Assembly (NCBI GenBank): GCA_018334875.1
Contig: JAGXLC010000006.1
Span: 1 to 37,219 of the forward strand
Reading direction: 5' to 3'
Origin: Bacteroidales bacterium
GTDB lineage: Bacteria; Bacteroidota; Bacteroidia; Bacteroidales; UBA12077
Length of the DNA: 37,219 nucleotides
In this document: piece by piece, positions 9,153 to 17,882 of the stretch
Numbering within the stretch: position 1 is the first letter of the stretch
Layout of the letters: the number at the start of each line of letters is the position of its first letter
The notes under the pieces: model-generated
What the model saw: only the letters and a program-made list of their open reading frames with translations
Database searches by the model: none
What the model was told of the DNA's origin: nothing
Made by a program: the position numbers and the translations under genes

Positions 9153-9707
9153 TTGATTGTAAAGAAAAAGAAATATAATGGGTATAAGGATGCCCAGTGT
9201 CGTAAGCCAGGCCCCTCTCCCTTTGATGCCTTTTTTGCCTTTAAGAATGAATAATCCGGTGACAGCTATGATGATGAGTCCGGCAGCATAAATATCGGAA
9301 AACCAAGTCCACCACTTCCCGGGATTGTAATGCAGATAATTGATCTGGTAGAACACAGGCCTTCTTTCTGACTTTTCAATTGTTCCTTCCCCGGTATCAA
9401 GATTTACATCTATACTGCCATCTTCAATAAAGATTTTTAGCTTGCTGGGTTCAGGGAAATAATAGTTTTTAAAATTATTCTTTTCATCGAATGTCCCGGC
9501 AATCTCCATAGCTTTTGCCCGGTCTATTTCAGTTTTACTTTCCGGTAGCGATTCCAGTGTTATATTTTCACGGGTTATCACATAGCTCGGATTCCAGTCA
9601 TCCAGATGATTTAGAGCTATCCCTGATAAAGCGTAGATTATGGTTAATCCAAAGAAGAAATAGCCAAAGTCTCTGTGTAATATCCTGTTAAGTTTTCTCC
9701 AGTTCAT
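9147..9707 (-). CDS. PepSY-associated transmembrane protein
   Basis: This 186-residue membrane protein has a helix at about 14-32 (FFFGLTIIYALSGIALNHL), a roughly 100-residue periplasmic stretch, and two helices at about 137-155 and 164-183. The N-terminal pattern, with RILHRDFGYFFFGL followed by a helix ending in ALNH, is typical of the PepSY-associated TM family. In that family His residues near the membrane may bind haem or metal. A PepSY-like half repeat is visible at about 60-115 (KAMEIAGTFDEKNNF to DVNLDTGEGTI). Its exact function is unknown; relatives often sit with iron or siderophore genes, which are not seen here. The ATG lies two bases after the stop of the upstream OB-fold lipoprotein, so the two are surely one operon. 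Confidence 0.75.
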   Translation of the reverse strand: MNWRKLNRILHRDFGYFFFGLTIIYALSGIALNHLDDWNPSYVITRENITLESLPESKTEIDRAKAMEIAGTFDEKNNFKNYYFPEPSKLKIFIEDGSIDVNLDTGEGTIEKSERRPVFYQINYLHYNPGKWWTWFSDIYAAGLIIIAVTGLFILKGKKGIKGRGAWLTTLGILIPIIFLFLYNQL

Positions 9708-9709
9708 GC

Positions 9710-10237
9710 TTACTCTTTGGTCACCTTTCCCGCCGTCAGCCAGTATTCTGAGATGTAACCCTTTTCAGAATTTTCAATCTTTTGCTCCAGTTCATTGATG
9801 TAGGCCTGAGAAACTCCTTCTTCTGAACCGGATAAATTGTGGTGTTCAGATTCCTTGGATTCCTTTTTGTTTTTACGTAGCTTTTCAATATAACCCTGGT
9901 CAAACCTTTCTTCTGTAAGTTTTCCACTTATCCTGATTGTGTTTCCTTCCAGTGATCTTTCAAACGGGGATACATTTTCTCCGGTTCTAACCCGTAGTTT
10001 TACGTCCGATCCGGAGGTTGAAAGATGAAGCCTTTTCCCTCCATGTCTGCATACATGGGTAACCATCCCTTTTGCTGTGATTTGGTTGCCTAAATATTTT
10101 TCGGGTGTTTCCATTACCCGGTTGACCGGTAATATTTCCGAAATAGGTTCGCCACCTGCTTTATTATCCGGGGGATTGTTGATACAACCGGAGATGATGA
10201 AAATAAGAGAGAAAACAATTAAATTGTATTGTTTCAT
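9710..10237 (-). CDS. OB-fold lipoprotein, conserved hypothetical
   Basis: This probable outer-membrane or periplasmic-facing lipoprotein begins at the internal ATG 10237-10235. From there a signal peptide (MKQYNLIVFSLIFIISGC) ends in a lipobox with the cysteine at residue 18; the longer reading from 10288 would add 17 hydrophilic residues in front and spoil it. The core at about 35-115 looks like a small OB-fold of the tRNA-anti-like/DUF4920 type (NRVMETPEKYLGNQITAKG, then VTHVCRHGGKRLHL, then a GNTIRISGKL strand). The C-H-G-G-K-R cluster could bind a metal or a small ligand; this is inference. The C-terminal half is a charged, probably helical segment (about 115-160). It is translationally adjacent to the PepSY-associated membrane protein. 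The function is unknown. Confidence 0.7.
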   Translation of the reverse strand: MKQYNLIVFSLIFIISGCINNPPDNKAGGEPISEILPVNRVMETPEKYLGNQITAKGMVTHVCRHGGKRLHLSTSGSDVKLRVRTGENVSPFERSLEGNTIRISGKLTEERFDQGYIEKLRKNKKESKESEHHNLSGSEEGVSQAYINELEQKIENSEKGYISEYWLTAGKVTKE

Positions 10238-10297
10238 ATTTGAGTGCTTTTTGATTTCATTTATCCTTGTATTATGAAAATAATCCATTTCAAAATT

Positions 10298-10354
10298 AGT
10301 ACCTTACCGGTCAAATTCTTGCATTTTTTGGCAAAACTTGCCCGGTAAGGTACT
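10298..10354 (+). repeat. Intergenic palindromic repeat, copy A (full length)
   Basis: The left arm AGTACCTTACCGGTCAA and the right arm TTGCCCGGTAAGGTACT are near-complementary; over about 24 bases per arm there are three mismatches. The centre is a short T-rich loop. The two arms differ consistently between copies: one carries GTCAAATTCTTGC, the other GGCAAAACTTGCC, which itself forms a small GGCAA/TTGCC hairpin. This copy lies between divergent genes, so a terminator role is unlikely here. Confidence 0.85.
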
Positions 10355-10535
10355 GTGGCAAAATTCATGAGACAGTTTTCAAAGATAAAAATAATTGAAA
10401 AAGATCATGACCTTTATATAATTTTGCCTCATAAATTAGGAATAAAAAATTATATAAATAATAAAAAACTCAAATTTTTTAGTGATTACAGAGCGAAATC
10501 ATATTTTTGAGGTAAGGAATTTAGATTTATTTTGG

Positions 10536-10543
10536 TAAATTTG
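10536..10543 (+). promoter_or_regulatory. Candidate purH -7 promoter box
   Basis: TAAATTTG matches the Bacteroidota -7 consensus TAnnTTTG exactly and lies 16 bases before the ATG at 10560. The nearest upstream TTTG (10506-10509) is 26 bases away, longer than the usual 19-20, so the -33 element is uncertain. Confidence 0.45.
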
Positions 10544-10559
10544 TCCCACAAATAAAAGT

Positions 10560-12092
10560 TTGAAAATGACGCAAGTAAAAAAGATTCAATCCGCATTAAT
10601 TTCGGTTTATAACAAAGACAAACTTGGAGCGATCATTCAAAAACTGAGTGATCTTAATATCAGGATTTATTCTACCGGAGGTACGCAAAAATATATTCAA
10701 AGCATGGGATTTGAAGCTACATCGGTGGAAGACATTACAGATTATCCTTCAATTCTTTCCGGAAGGGTTAAAACCCTGCATCCGAAAATCTTTGGGGGAA
10801 TTTTGGCAAGACGGGATTCCACTCAGGACAATCAGGAAATGGAGGAATATCAAATTCCTGAGATTGATCTGGTAGTGGTCGATTTATATCCTTTTGAGCA
10901 AACTCTGACACAGCAGCCAAGCGAGCAGGAGATCATTGAAAAAATCGATATCGGAGGCATTTCCCTTATAAGGGCAGCAGCAAAAAATTATAAGGATATT
11001 CTGGTCATTCCTTCTGAAGAATATTATGATGATCTCATTCATATTCTTGAAGAAAACCAAGGCGAAACGGGTATAGAAGAGAGGAAAAACTTTGCTTTGG
11101 AAGCTTTTAATGTTTCCTCCCATTACGATACGGTTATTTTTAACCATTTCAACCGGGAATTCAATAAAAATACATTTAAGCAAAGCTTTAGGAGTGCCAC
11201 GGAACTACGTTATGGTGAAAATCCTCATCAGCGTGGGGTATTCTTTGGAGAATTAGATAATCTGTTCGATCAGTTACATGGGAAACAGATCTCATACAAT
11301 AACCTGATAGATATTGATGCAGCCATCCATTTGATCGAGGATTTTGAACCCAAGACTTTTGCCATTATCAAACACAACAATCCGTGTGGTCTTGCTTTAA
11401 GGGATGATTTAACAGAGGCCTGGAAAGCCGCCCTTGCAGGTGATCCGGTCTCCGCTTTCGGAGGCATTTTGGTTACCAATTCTATGGTGGATGGCAATGT
11501 GGCAAAAGAGATCAACAAACTGTTTTTCGAAGTGATCATCGCCCCGTCCTATGAGGATGATGCACTTGAAATATTGAAGCAGAAAAAGAACCGGATAATT
11601 CTGGTTCAAAAAAGTTCCTTTCTTCCAAAACAGCAATACCGGTCGTTGCTTAACGGTGTTATAGTTCAGGATAAGGATATCAGAACAGAATATAAAACAG
11701 ATATTAAAACAGTTACAGAGAAGGCCCCGGCTGAGAAAGAAGTGGAAGATCTTCTTTTTGCCAATAATATAGTTAAGCATACCAAATCCAATGCTATTGT
11801 GCTGGCCAAAGACAATCAGCTATGCGGAAGCGGTATGGGTCAAACTTCACGTGTTGATGCACTGAGACAGGCCATTGAGAAAGCAAAGGGCTTTGGCTTC
11901 AATCTGAATGGGGCAGTCATGGCTTCAGATGCCTTTTTTCCCTTTAAAGATTCGGTGGAAATGGCCCAAAAAGAAGGCATACAATCTGTAATACAGCCAG
12001 GTGGATCAAAAAGGGATCAGGAATCTATTGATTTTTGTAACCAAAAAGGGATTTCAATGGTATTTACTAATGTAAGACATTTTCGACACTAA
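10560..12092 (+). CDS. purH: Bifunctional AICAR transformylase / IMP cyclohydrolase PurH
   Basis: PurH catalyses the last two steps of de novo purine synthesis: formyl transfer from 10-formyl-tetrahydrofolate to AICAR, then ring closure to IMP. The 510-residue length is normal. The N-terminal MGS-like cyclohydrolase domain (about 8-150) shows IRIYSTGGTQKYI, SGRVKTLHPKIFGGIL and IDIGGISLIRAAAKN. The C-terminal transformylase domain carries K271-H272 in KHNNPCG, the family's catalytic Lys-His pair, with ELRYGENPHQ just before it and VIQPGGSKRD near the end. Either the ATG at 10560 or the one two codons downstream at 10566 could be the start; the product is the same in practice. mreB follows after 37 bases, so read-through into the cell-shape cluster is likely. 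Confidence 0.97.
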   Translation: MKMTQVKKIQSALISVYNKDKLGAIIQKLSDLNIRIYSTGGTQKYIQSMGFEATSVEDITDYPSILSGRVKTLHPKIFGGILARRDSTQDNQEMEEYQIPEIDLVVVDLYPFEQTLTQQPSEQEIIEKIDIGGISLIRAAAKNYKDILVIPSEEYYDDLIHILEENQGETGIEERKNFALEAFNVSSHYDTVIFNHFNREFNKNTFKQSFRSATELRYGENPHQRGVFFGELDNLFDQLHGKQISYNNLIDIDAAIHLIEDFEPKTFAIIKHNNPCGLALRDDLTEAWKAALAGDPVSAFGGILVTNSMVDGNVAKEINKLFFEVIIAPSYEDDALEILKQKKNRIILVQKSSFLPKQQYRSLLNGVIVQDKDIRTEYKTDIKTVTEKAPAEKEVEDLLFANNIVKHTKSNAIVLAKDNQLCGSGMGQTSRVDALRQAIEKAKGFGFNLNGAVMASDAFFPFKDSVEMAQKEGIQSVIQPGGSKRDQESIDFCNQKGISMVFTNVRHFRH

Positions 12093-12129
12093 TAAATAAT
12101 TAAAAAACGATACAAACCACATTATTAAA

Positions 12130-13152
12130 ATGGGATTATTTTCTTTATTCACCCAGGAATATGCAATTGATCTGGGAACAGCCAATACCATAATTATCTA
12201 TAATGACAAAGTTGTAGTAGATGAACCCTCCATTGTAGCAATTGAACAGAGTACAGGTAAATTGGTTGCCATCGGTGAAAAGGCCCGGCAGATGCACGGG
12301 AAAACCCACATGAACATAAAAACTGTACGTCCCTTGAAAGACGGGGTTATTGCCGACTTTAATGCCGCAGAGCAGATGATCCGCGGGATGATCAAGATGG
12401 TTAACCGAAAGACACAATTTTTTGCCCCTACCCTTCGCATGGTAGTCTGTATTCCTTCCGGCAGCACAGAGGTTGAAATCCGGGCTGTCCGAGACAGTTC
12501 CGAACATGCAGGAGGACGCGATGTATATTTGATCTATGAACCCATGGCAGCAGCTATAGGAATGGGTATTGACGTTGAAGAACCATCGGGGAGCATGGTT
12601 GTGGACATTGGCGGAGGTACCACGGAAGTGGCGGTTATTGCTTTAGGTGGCATTGTGTGTAATAAGTCCATACGGGTTGCTGGAGACAGTTTTACTTCTG
12701 ATATCCAATCTTATATGCGACACCAGCACAACATTAAAATCGGTGAGCGAACAGCGGAAGATATTAAGATCAAGGTTGGCTCCACTTTGACGGATCTTGA
12801 GAATCCACCTGAAGATTTTGTGGTAAGAGGTCCGAACCTGATGACAGCCATGCCGGTCGAGATTCCCATATCCTATCAAGAGATTGCCCACTGCCTGGAT
12901 AAATCCATCCATAAAATTGAAGCAGCCGTTTTGAGTGTATTAGAGCAAACACCTCCCGAACTGTATGGAGATATTGTCAATGAAGGTATTTTCCTTACCG
13001 GTGGTGGAGCCCTGATGAGAGGGCTGGATAAACGGCTTACTGATAAAATCGGTATTAAGTTTAACGTTGCAGATGATCCGCTTCACGCAGTAGCCCGGGG
13101 AACAGGTATCGCTCTGAAAAATGTGGAAAATTTTACATTCCTGATGCGTTAG
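12130..13152 (+). CDS. mreB: Rod shape-determining actin homologue MreB
   Basis: MreB polymerises into short membrane-bound filaments that steer the lateral-wall synthesis machinery. The 340-residue product has the amphipathic N-terminus MGLFSLF and the first phosphate loop D14-LGTANT. The second phosphate loop is D159-IGGGTTEV, and the adenosine motif is IFLTGGGALMRGL near residue 288. Length and motifs are fully typical. It opens the mreBCD-mrdA-rodA block. The 37-base gap after purH has no clear promoter box, so transcription from the purH promoter is plausible. Confidence 0.98.
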   Translation: MGLFSLFTQEYAIDLGTANTIIIYNDKVVVDEPSIVAIEQSTGKLVAIGEKARQMHGKTHMNIKTVRPLKDGVIADFNAAEQMIRGMIKMVNRKTQFFAPTLRMVVCIPSGSTEVEIRAVRDSSEHAGGRDVYLIYEPMAAAIGMGIDVEEPSGSMVVDIGGGTTEVAVIALGGIVCNKSIRVAGDSFTSDIQSYMRHQHNIKIGERTAEDIKIKVGSTLTDLENPPEDFVVRGPNLMTAMPVEIPISYQEIAHCLDKSIHKIEAAVLSVLEQTPPELYGDIVNEGIFLTGGGALMRGLDKRLTDKIGIKFNVADDPLHAVARGTGIALKNVENFTFLMR

Positions 13153-13174
13153 TGTTTATGAAGAGTTTTGAGTT

Positions 13175-14002
13175 ATGCAGAGTCTGTTGAGATTCTTACA
13201 GCGGTATAATTTTATATTGCTTTTTATTCTCCTTGAGGCCTTGGCCATTACCTTGCTGATCCAGAATAACAATTATCAGAACACAAGTTTTGTAAGTTTT
13301 GCAAGGAATATTAAGGGAAGGTTCTATGATCAAACCATGAAGATTGAGCAATATCTCAATTTAAGGGAAAAGAATAAAAAGCTTAAAGAAGAGAATGTGT
13401 ACCTGAGAAATTTTATTGCAAAAAATATGAATACTAAGGTGGATACCTTCAAAAAGAAGATCGATACTACCTATGACCAGCAATATTTTTATATCCGGGC
13501 TACTGTTCTTAACAATTCAATCAACAAGCAGCACAACCATCTTACACTGGATAAAGGAGAAGCAGCAGGGGTTAAACCGGAAATGGGAGTGGCATCCCCT
13601 AATGGAATTGTAGGGGTAGTCAGAGGCGTCTCGGAACATTTTTCTTCCGTTATATCTTTGTTGAACAGTGAGTTGAATATCAGTGCCAAATTGAAAAACA
13701 GCGGATATTATGGTTCATTTAGCTGGACCGGCCAGGATTACAGGTATGGGATCCTTCAGGATATTCCCCTGCATGCACAGGTGAATGAAGGCGATACGGT
13801 GGTCACAAGTGGCTATTCGGCCATTTTCCCGGAAGGCATCCTGGTGGGATTTGTAGAAGAATATGAGGAAAAAGGAGGGCGTTTTCTGGAATTGACCGTG
13901 GAATTATCTACCGATTTTAAAAAACTAGATCATGTTTATATCGTAGAAAATTTGTTGAAAGAGGAAAAGAAGGAACTGGAAAATGAATTTACAACCCAAT
14001 GA
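13175..14002 (+). CDS. mreC: Rod shape-determining protein MreC
   Basis: MreC is a bitopic periplasmic scaffold that activates the PBP2/RodA synthase within the elongasome. It has a short cytoplasmic N-terminus, one TM helix at about 13-31 (NFILLFILLEALAITLLIQ), a coiled coil at about 55-80 (LREKNKKLKEENVYLRNF) and the beta-rich MreC domain (about 95-255). That domain contains LDKGEAAGVKPEMGV, NGIVGVV and the second-barrel stretch GDTVVTSGYSAIFPEGI. The 275-residue length is normal. The end overlaps the mreD start by four bases (ATGA), indicating coupled translation. Confidence 0.95.
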   Translation: MQSLLRFLQRYNFILLFILLEALAITLLIQNNNYQNTSFVSFARNIKGRFYDQTMKIEQYLNLREKNKKLKEENVYLRNFIAKNMNTKVDTFKKKIDTTYDQQYFYIRATVLNNSINKQHNHLTLDKGEAAGVKPEMGVASPNGIVGVVRGVSEHFSSVISLLNSELNISAKLKNSGYYGSFSWTGQDYRYGILQDIPLHAQVNEGDTVVTSGYSAIFPEGILVGFVEEYEEKGGRFLELTVELSTDFKKLDHVYIVENLLKEEKKELENEFTTQ

Positions 14003-14502
14003 TTAATTATCTTCCCAGATATATACTGACATTTGTGATTTTGGTCCTTGTTCAGGTACTGTTAATGAATAATATACAACTGGGAGGATATTTAAATCCT
14101 TATATATATGTTTTGTTTCTGTTAAGTTTACCTTTTGAAACGCCCAAATGGGGGTTGCTGGTGTTGGGTTTTCTTTTAGGTTTGACCATTGATTTGTTTA
14201 GTCACACCGTGGGAATGCATACTTCGGCTTGTGTTTTTATGGCCTTTTTGCGACCAATGGTACTGGGTACTCTTGAACCCAGAGACGGGTATGAGCCTGA
14301 TACCTATCCCTCTGTCAGGGATTATGGGTTGAACTGGTATTTTAAGTACAGCAGCATACTAATTCTGGCCCATCATTTGTTTTTATTCTATATAGAAATG
14401 TTTAAACTGGACAACTTTTTCCACACTTTGAGCAGGGCATTATTAAGCGGGTTGTTGTCTTTAATTTTTATATTGATCATTAAGGTGTTTATCAAAAAAT
14501 AA
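13999..14502 (+). CDS. mreD: Rod shape-determining membrane protein MreD
   Basis: This 167-residue integral membrane protein is predicted to have five hydrophobic helices. Two are at the start (ILTFVILVLVQVLLMNNIQL and YIYVLFLLSLPFE), followed by LLVLGFLLGLTIDLFSHTVGMH, whose GLxxDLF pattern is the best conserved part of MreD. A C-terminal helix is followed by a basic tail. The loop with the acidic run LEPRDGYEPDTYPSVRDYG is a form I associate with Bacteroidota MreD. Identification relies on the pattern plus its place between mreC and mrdA. Its start overlaps the mreC stop as ATGA. Confidence 0.92.
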   Translation: MINYLPRYILTFVILVLVQVLLMNNIQLGGYLNPYIYVLFLLSLPFETPKWGLLVLGFLLGLTIDLFSHTVGMHTSACVFMAFLRPMVLGTLEPRDGYEPDTYPSVRDYGLNWYFKYSSILILAHHLFLFYIEMFKLDNFFHTLSRALLSGLLSLIFILIIKVFIKK

Positions 14503-14514
14503 GTAGGGTGAACT

Positions 14515-16365
14515 TTGGATACATACGCTATCAGACGAAATATTATTGGGGTGATCGTTGTAATTACCGCCCTTATTTTCCTTGTCAGGTTATTTTTTAT
14601 TCAAGCTGTAGATCAGTCTTATCAACTTTCGGCCGACAATAATGTAGTCCGTCAAATTACCCAGTATCCGGCCAGGGGATTAATTTATGACCGTAACGGG
14701 GAATTGCTTGTATACAATCAGGCGGCATATGACATTATGGTTACCCCACAGCATTTGGAGGCTTTTGATACCACAGAATTTTGTAATATTTTGGATATTG
14801 ATCGAGCTTATCTGATCAAAAAACTGAAAGAGGCCAAAGATTATTCCAATTTTAAACCTTCTGTTTTTCTTAAGCTTGTTTCTTCTGAAACATACGCCAA
14901 ACTGCAGGAACAATTATATAAGTTCCCCGGCTTTTTTGTTCAGCCCCGAACTTTACGACGGTATAATTATGAAGGTGCAGCTCATTTGCTTGGTTACATT
15001 GGTGAGGTGAGCGACAGGCTTGTGGATACCAATGATTATTATAAATCAGGGGATTATGTTGGAGTCAGCGGAATTGAAGAATCATACGAAGAAGCATTGC
15101 GCGGACAGAAAGGGATGAAAGTGTATTTGGTGGACGTCCATAACAGGATCAAGGGTTCTTATAGAGATGGCATGTTTGATCAGGAAGCCGAGGCGGGAAG
15201 CGATCTTACCACAACTGTAGACATGGAGCTTCAACAATACGGAGAAAAGCTAATGCACAATAAGGTCGGAAGTATTGTGGCCATTGAACCCAAAACAGGT
15301 GAAATTCTGGCTTCTATTTCTACTCCTTCTTATGACCCCGGCTTGTTGGTCGGTCGCCAGAGAAGCAAAAATTTTAAAAAGCTGGATTCCGATACTTTAA
15401 ATCCTTTATTTAACAGGGCATTAATGGCACGTTATCCGCCCGGCTCTACTTTTAAAGTTGTTAATGCTTTAATTGGCCAGGAAGAAGATGTTGTGAACAG
15501 GGGAACCACTTATGAGTGCCATGGAGGATTCCGGGTCGGCAATTTTTTTATGGGATGCCACAATCATCCTTCTCCACAGGATTTGGTAGGATCAATTAAG
15601 GTGTCCTGTAATGCTTATTATGCCAATGTATTCAAAAGAATCTTACAGGATCCCGAGTTTGATAATGTTTCTTCTGCATTTACGAACTGGAAACGGTATT
15701 TGGAATCCCTGGGATTGGGACAAAAGCTGAATACCGATCTTCCCAATGAGGCTTCCGGGTTTCTGCCCTCTGTGAATTATTATAACCGATATTATGGAGA
15801 GAACAGGTGGAAATACTTGAATGTGATTTCTCTGGCTATTGGGCAGGGTGAGCTGGGAATAACCACACTTCAGCTTGCTAATATGACCAGCCTTATTGCC
15901 AACAGGGGGGGGTATTACACCCCGCACGTAATCAAGCAGATTGAGGGAGAACAGACAATTGACTCCCGTTTCAGAGAGAAGCATCAATCATTAATTGATT
16001 CTGTTAATTTTGAGCCGGTAATTGAAGGCATGGATCTGGCTGTTAACGGAGAACCCGGAACCGGAAGCACTGCCCGTACTGCTTCAATAGAAGATATTAC
16101 GGTCTGTGGGAAGACGGGTACTGCAGAAAATCCCCATGGCAAAGATCATTCTATTTTTATAGCCTTTGCTCCCAAAGAGGATCCTAAGATTGCACTGGCC
16201 GTGTACATAGAAAACGGAGGTTTTGGCGCAACCTGGGCAGCGCCTGTTGCCAAACTGATGATTGAAAAATACCTGCAACGTGAAATTTCGGTCAAGTGGT
16301 GGGAAGATTATGTTTTAGAAGCAAATTTGCTTAATCCAAAAGAAGATGATGAAGAGAAGGATTAA
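14515..16365 (+). CDS. mrdA: Penicillin-binding protein 2 (elongasome transpeptidase)
   Basis: PBP2 cross-links peptidoglycan strands made by its partner RodA. One N-terminal TM helix (about 9-28) is followed by the PBP dimerisation/pedestal domain with ARGLIYDRNGELLVYN. The transpeptidase domain has S311-T-F-K314 (active-site serine), S364-C-N366 and K533-T-G535. The 616-residue length is normal. The start is a TTG at 14515-14517, 12 bases after mreD and preceded by a purine-rich AGTAGGGTGAA that can act as a ribosome binding site. The next in-frame ATG is far downstream, beyond the TM helix and the start of the pedestal, so TTG is preferred. The 3' end overlaps rodA by 20 bases. Confidence 0.96.
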   Translation: MDTYAIRRNIIGVIVVITALIFLVRLFFIQAVDQSYQLSADNNVVRQITQYPARGLIYDRNGELLVYNQAAYDIMVTPQHLEAFDTTEFCNILDIDRAYLIKKLKEAKDYSNFKPSVFLKLVSSETYAKLQEQLYKFPGFFVQPRTLRRYNYEGAAHLLGYIGEVSDRLVDTNDYYKSGDYVGVSGIEESYEEALRGQKGMKVYLVDVHNRIKGSYRDGMFDQEAEAGSDLTTTVDMELQQYGEKLMHNKVGSIVAIEPKTGEILASISTPSYDPGLLVGRQRSKNFKKLDSDTLNPLFNRALMARYPPGSTFKVVNALIGQEEDVVNRGTTYECHGGFRVGNFFMGCHNHPSPQDLVGSIKVSCNAYYANVFKRILQDPEFDNVSSAFTNWKRYLESLGLGQKLNTDLPNEASGFLPSVNYYNRYYGENRWKYLNVISLAIGQGELGITTLQLANMTSLIANRGGYYTPHVIKQIEGEQTIDSRFREKHQSLIDSVNFEPVIEGMDLAVNGEPGTGSTARTASIEDITVCGKTGTAENPHGKDHSIFIAFAPKEDPKIALAVYIENGGFGATWAAPVAKLMIEKYLQREISVKWWEDYVLEANLLNPKEDDEEKD

Positions 16366-17773
16366 TATCTGGAGAAATATTGATTGGTTTACCGTATTGC
16401 TTTATCTGCTTTTGGTGACTATCGGATGGCTGAATATTTATTCTGCCGTATATACTGAAGAACATCAAAGTATAATGGATATCTCCCAGCGATATGGCAA
16501 ACAAATGGTATGGATTTTTGCTGCTTTATTCATCGCTTTTCTGCTGATGGTGGTGGATAGTAATTTTTACTCCTTTTTTTCCTATTTTTTCCATTTTCTC
16601 ATCCTCTTTTTGCTTATTGCTGTTATCCTTTTTGGGGATGCAGTTCACGGCACCAGAGCATGGTTTGAAATAGGTAATGTAAGGTTCCAGCCTTCAGAAT
16701 TTGCAAAGGTCACCACATCTCTTGCACTGGCAAGATATTTGAGTTCCTATAATGTTCAATTGAACCGTTTTAAGAGCTATTCTACAGTGGCTTTGATTAT
16801 TTTAACCCCGGCAGCCCTGGTTCTTTTTCAGGGAGATACCGGATCCGCCCTTGTTTTTGGAGCCTTTATCCTGGTGCTTTACCGGCAAGGTTTATCGATG
16901 GGTGTACTTCTTTTAGGAATTTATGTAATTGCTTTATTCGTACTGGCCCTTGTACTTGAGAAATTAACAATAATATTCGGATCCATAGGTATTGCCATTA
17001 TCATGTTATGGATACTTACAAAAAAAGTTAAATATGTACTTTCATCGGCCCTTGTTCTGGGGTTTGCAGGAGGTATTTTTTATGGTACCGATTATTATTT
17101 GCAATGGGAGCTACCCCTCTACTTCATCATACTTGGAGCCCTCGTATTTTCCAGCCTCTTTTATCTGGTCATTTCCTTTTGGTACAAAATACCCCGCTTT
17201 TTTCTGGTGTTGATATTTGTTTTTGGTTCAATAGGTGTAACTTATTCGGTAGATCATGTATTCAGCAATTTTTTGCGACCTCACCAGCAAACACGCATCA
17301 ATCAGTTATTGGGACTGGAATCCGATCCATTGGGCTCAGGATATAATGTCAACCAATCGAAAATTGCCATTGGTTCAGGCGGACTTAAAGGTAAAGGATT
17401 CCTGAATGGCACGCAAACCAAATACGATTTTGTACCGGAACAAAGTACCGATTTTATTTTTTGTACAATTGGAGAAGAGTGGGGTTTTGTCGGATCTTTT
17501 GCGATGATCGTACTTTTTGTGATGCTTTTGCTTCGCCTGATTTTTTTGGCTGAAAGACAAAAATCTGTGTTTAGCCGCATATATGGATACGGAGCAATAT
17601 CCGTCATCTTTTTTCATTTTTTGATCAATATTGGTATGACCATCGGGCTGGTACCGGTGATTGGTATACCCCTTCCTTTTATAAGTTATGGTGGCTCTTC
17701 GCTGTGGGCTTTCACCATATTGCTGTTTATTTTTCTGCGGCTTGATGTTAGCCGGTTGAAAGAAATGAGATAG
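16346..17773 (+). CDS. rodA: SEDS peptidoglycan glycosyltransferase RodA
   Basis: RodA polymerises lipid II into glycan strands in the elongasome. The product is strongly hydrophobic throughout (about ten helices). It has the SEDS signatures GTRAWFEIGNVRFQPSEFAK (102-121), GGLKGKGFLNGTQ and QSTDFIFCTIGEEWGFVG with D369, the likely essential acid. The closing motif is GIPLPFISYGGSS. At 475 residues it is longer than E. coli RodA (370); the extra length is additional hydrophobic segments around 200-270. The reading frame opens with two ATGs inside the end of mrdA. The TAG stop (17771-17773) runs straight into palindromic repeat copy B. Confidence 0.95.
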   Translation: MMKRRINIWRNIDWFTVLLYLLLVTIGWLNIYSAVYTEEHQSIMDISQRYGKQMVWIFAALFIAFLLMVVDSNFYSFFSYFFHFLILFLLIAVILFGDAVHGTRAWFEIGNVRFQPSEFAKVTTSLALARYLSSYNVQLNRFKSYSTVALIILTPAALVLFQGDTGSALVFGAFILVLYRQGLSMGVLLLGIYVIALFVLALVLEKLTIIFGSIGIAIIMLWILTKKVKYVLSSALVLGFAGGIFYGTDYYLQWELPLYFIILGALVFSSLFYLVISFWYKIPRFFLVLIFVFGSIGVTYSVDHVFSNFLRPHQQTRINQLLGLESDPLGSGYNVNQSKIAIGSGGLKGKGFLNGTQTKYDFVPEQSTDFIFCTIGEEWGFVGSFAMIVLFVMLLLRLIFLAERQKSVFSRIYGYGAISVIFFHFLINIGMTIGLVPVIGIPLPFISYGGSSLWAFTILLFIFLRLDVSRLKEMR

Positions 17774-17827
17774 TACTTACCGGGCAAGTTTTGCCAAAAA
17801 AACAAGAATTTGACCGGTCAAGGTACT
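17772..17827 (-). repeat. Intergenic palindromic repeat, copy B (full length, inverted relative to copy A)
   Basis: This copy reads AGTACTTACCGGGCAAG, a central A tract, then TTGACCGGTCAAGGTACT. It is the reverse orientation of copy A, with one base missing in the first arm and one added in the second. Its first two bases are the last two of the rodA TAG stop codon. It sits between the convergent rodA and rpsT genes, about 65 bases from the rpsT terminator. Confidence 0.85.
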
Positions 17828-17882
17828 ATTGCGTGAAAATGAGTGGCGAGAAAAATTCCCGCCGTACAACTAAATTCCGGAA

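Larger units (their letters stand above)
10238..10559. other. Intergenic region between the divergent OB-fold lipoprotein and purH
   Basis: This 322-base gap has no credible gene. It holds a full palindromic repeat (10298-10354), a possible minus-strand -7 box TAATTTTG for the lipoprotein (10298-10291, abutting the repeat) and a plus-strand -7 box for purH (10536-10543). GGCAAAATT at 10357 recurs inverted as AATTTTGCC about 60 bases later. The rest is strongly AT-rich with nothing further recognised. Confidence 0.6.

Noticed and set aside
9710-10288. Longer start (10288) for the OB-fold lipoprotein
   Set aside because: It would put 17 hydrophilic residues ahead of the signal peptide and lipobox; the ATG at 10237 gives a normal lipoprotein start.
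10298-10354. Palindromic copy A considered as a terminator
   Set aside because: It lies between divergent genes at their 5' sides and has no T-run after the stem.
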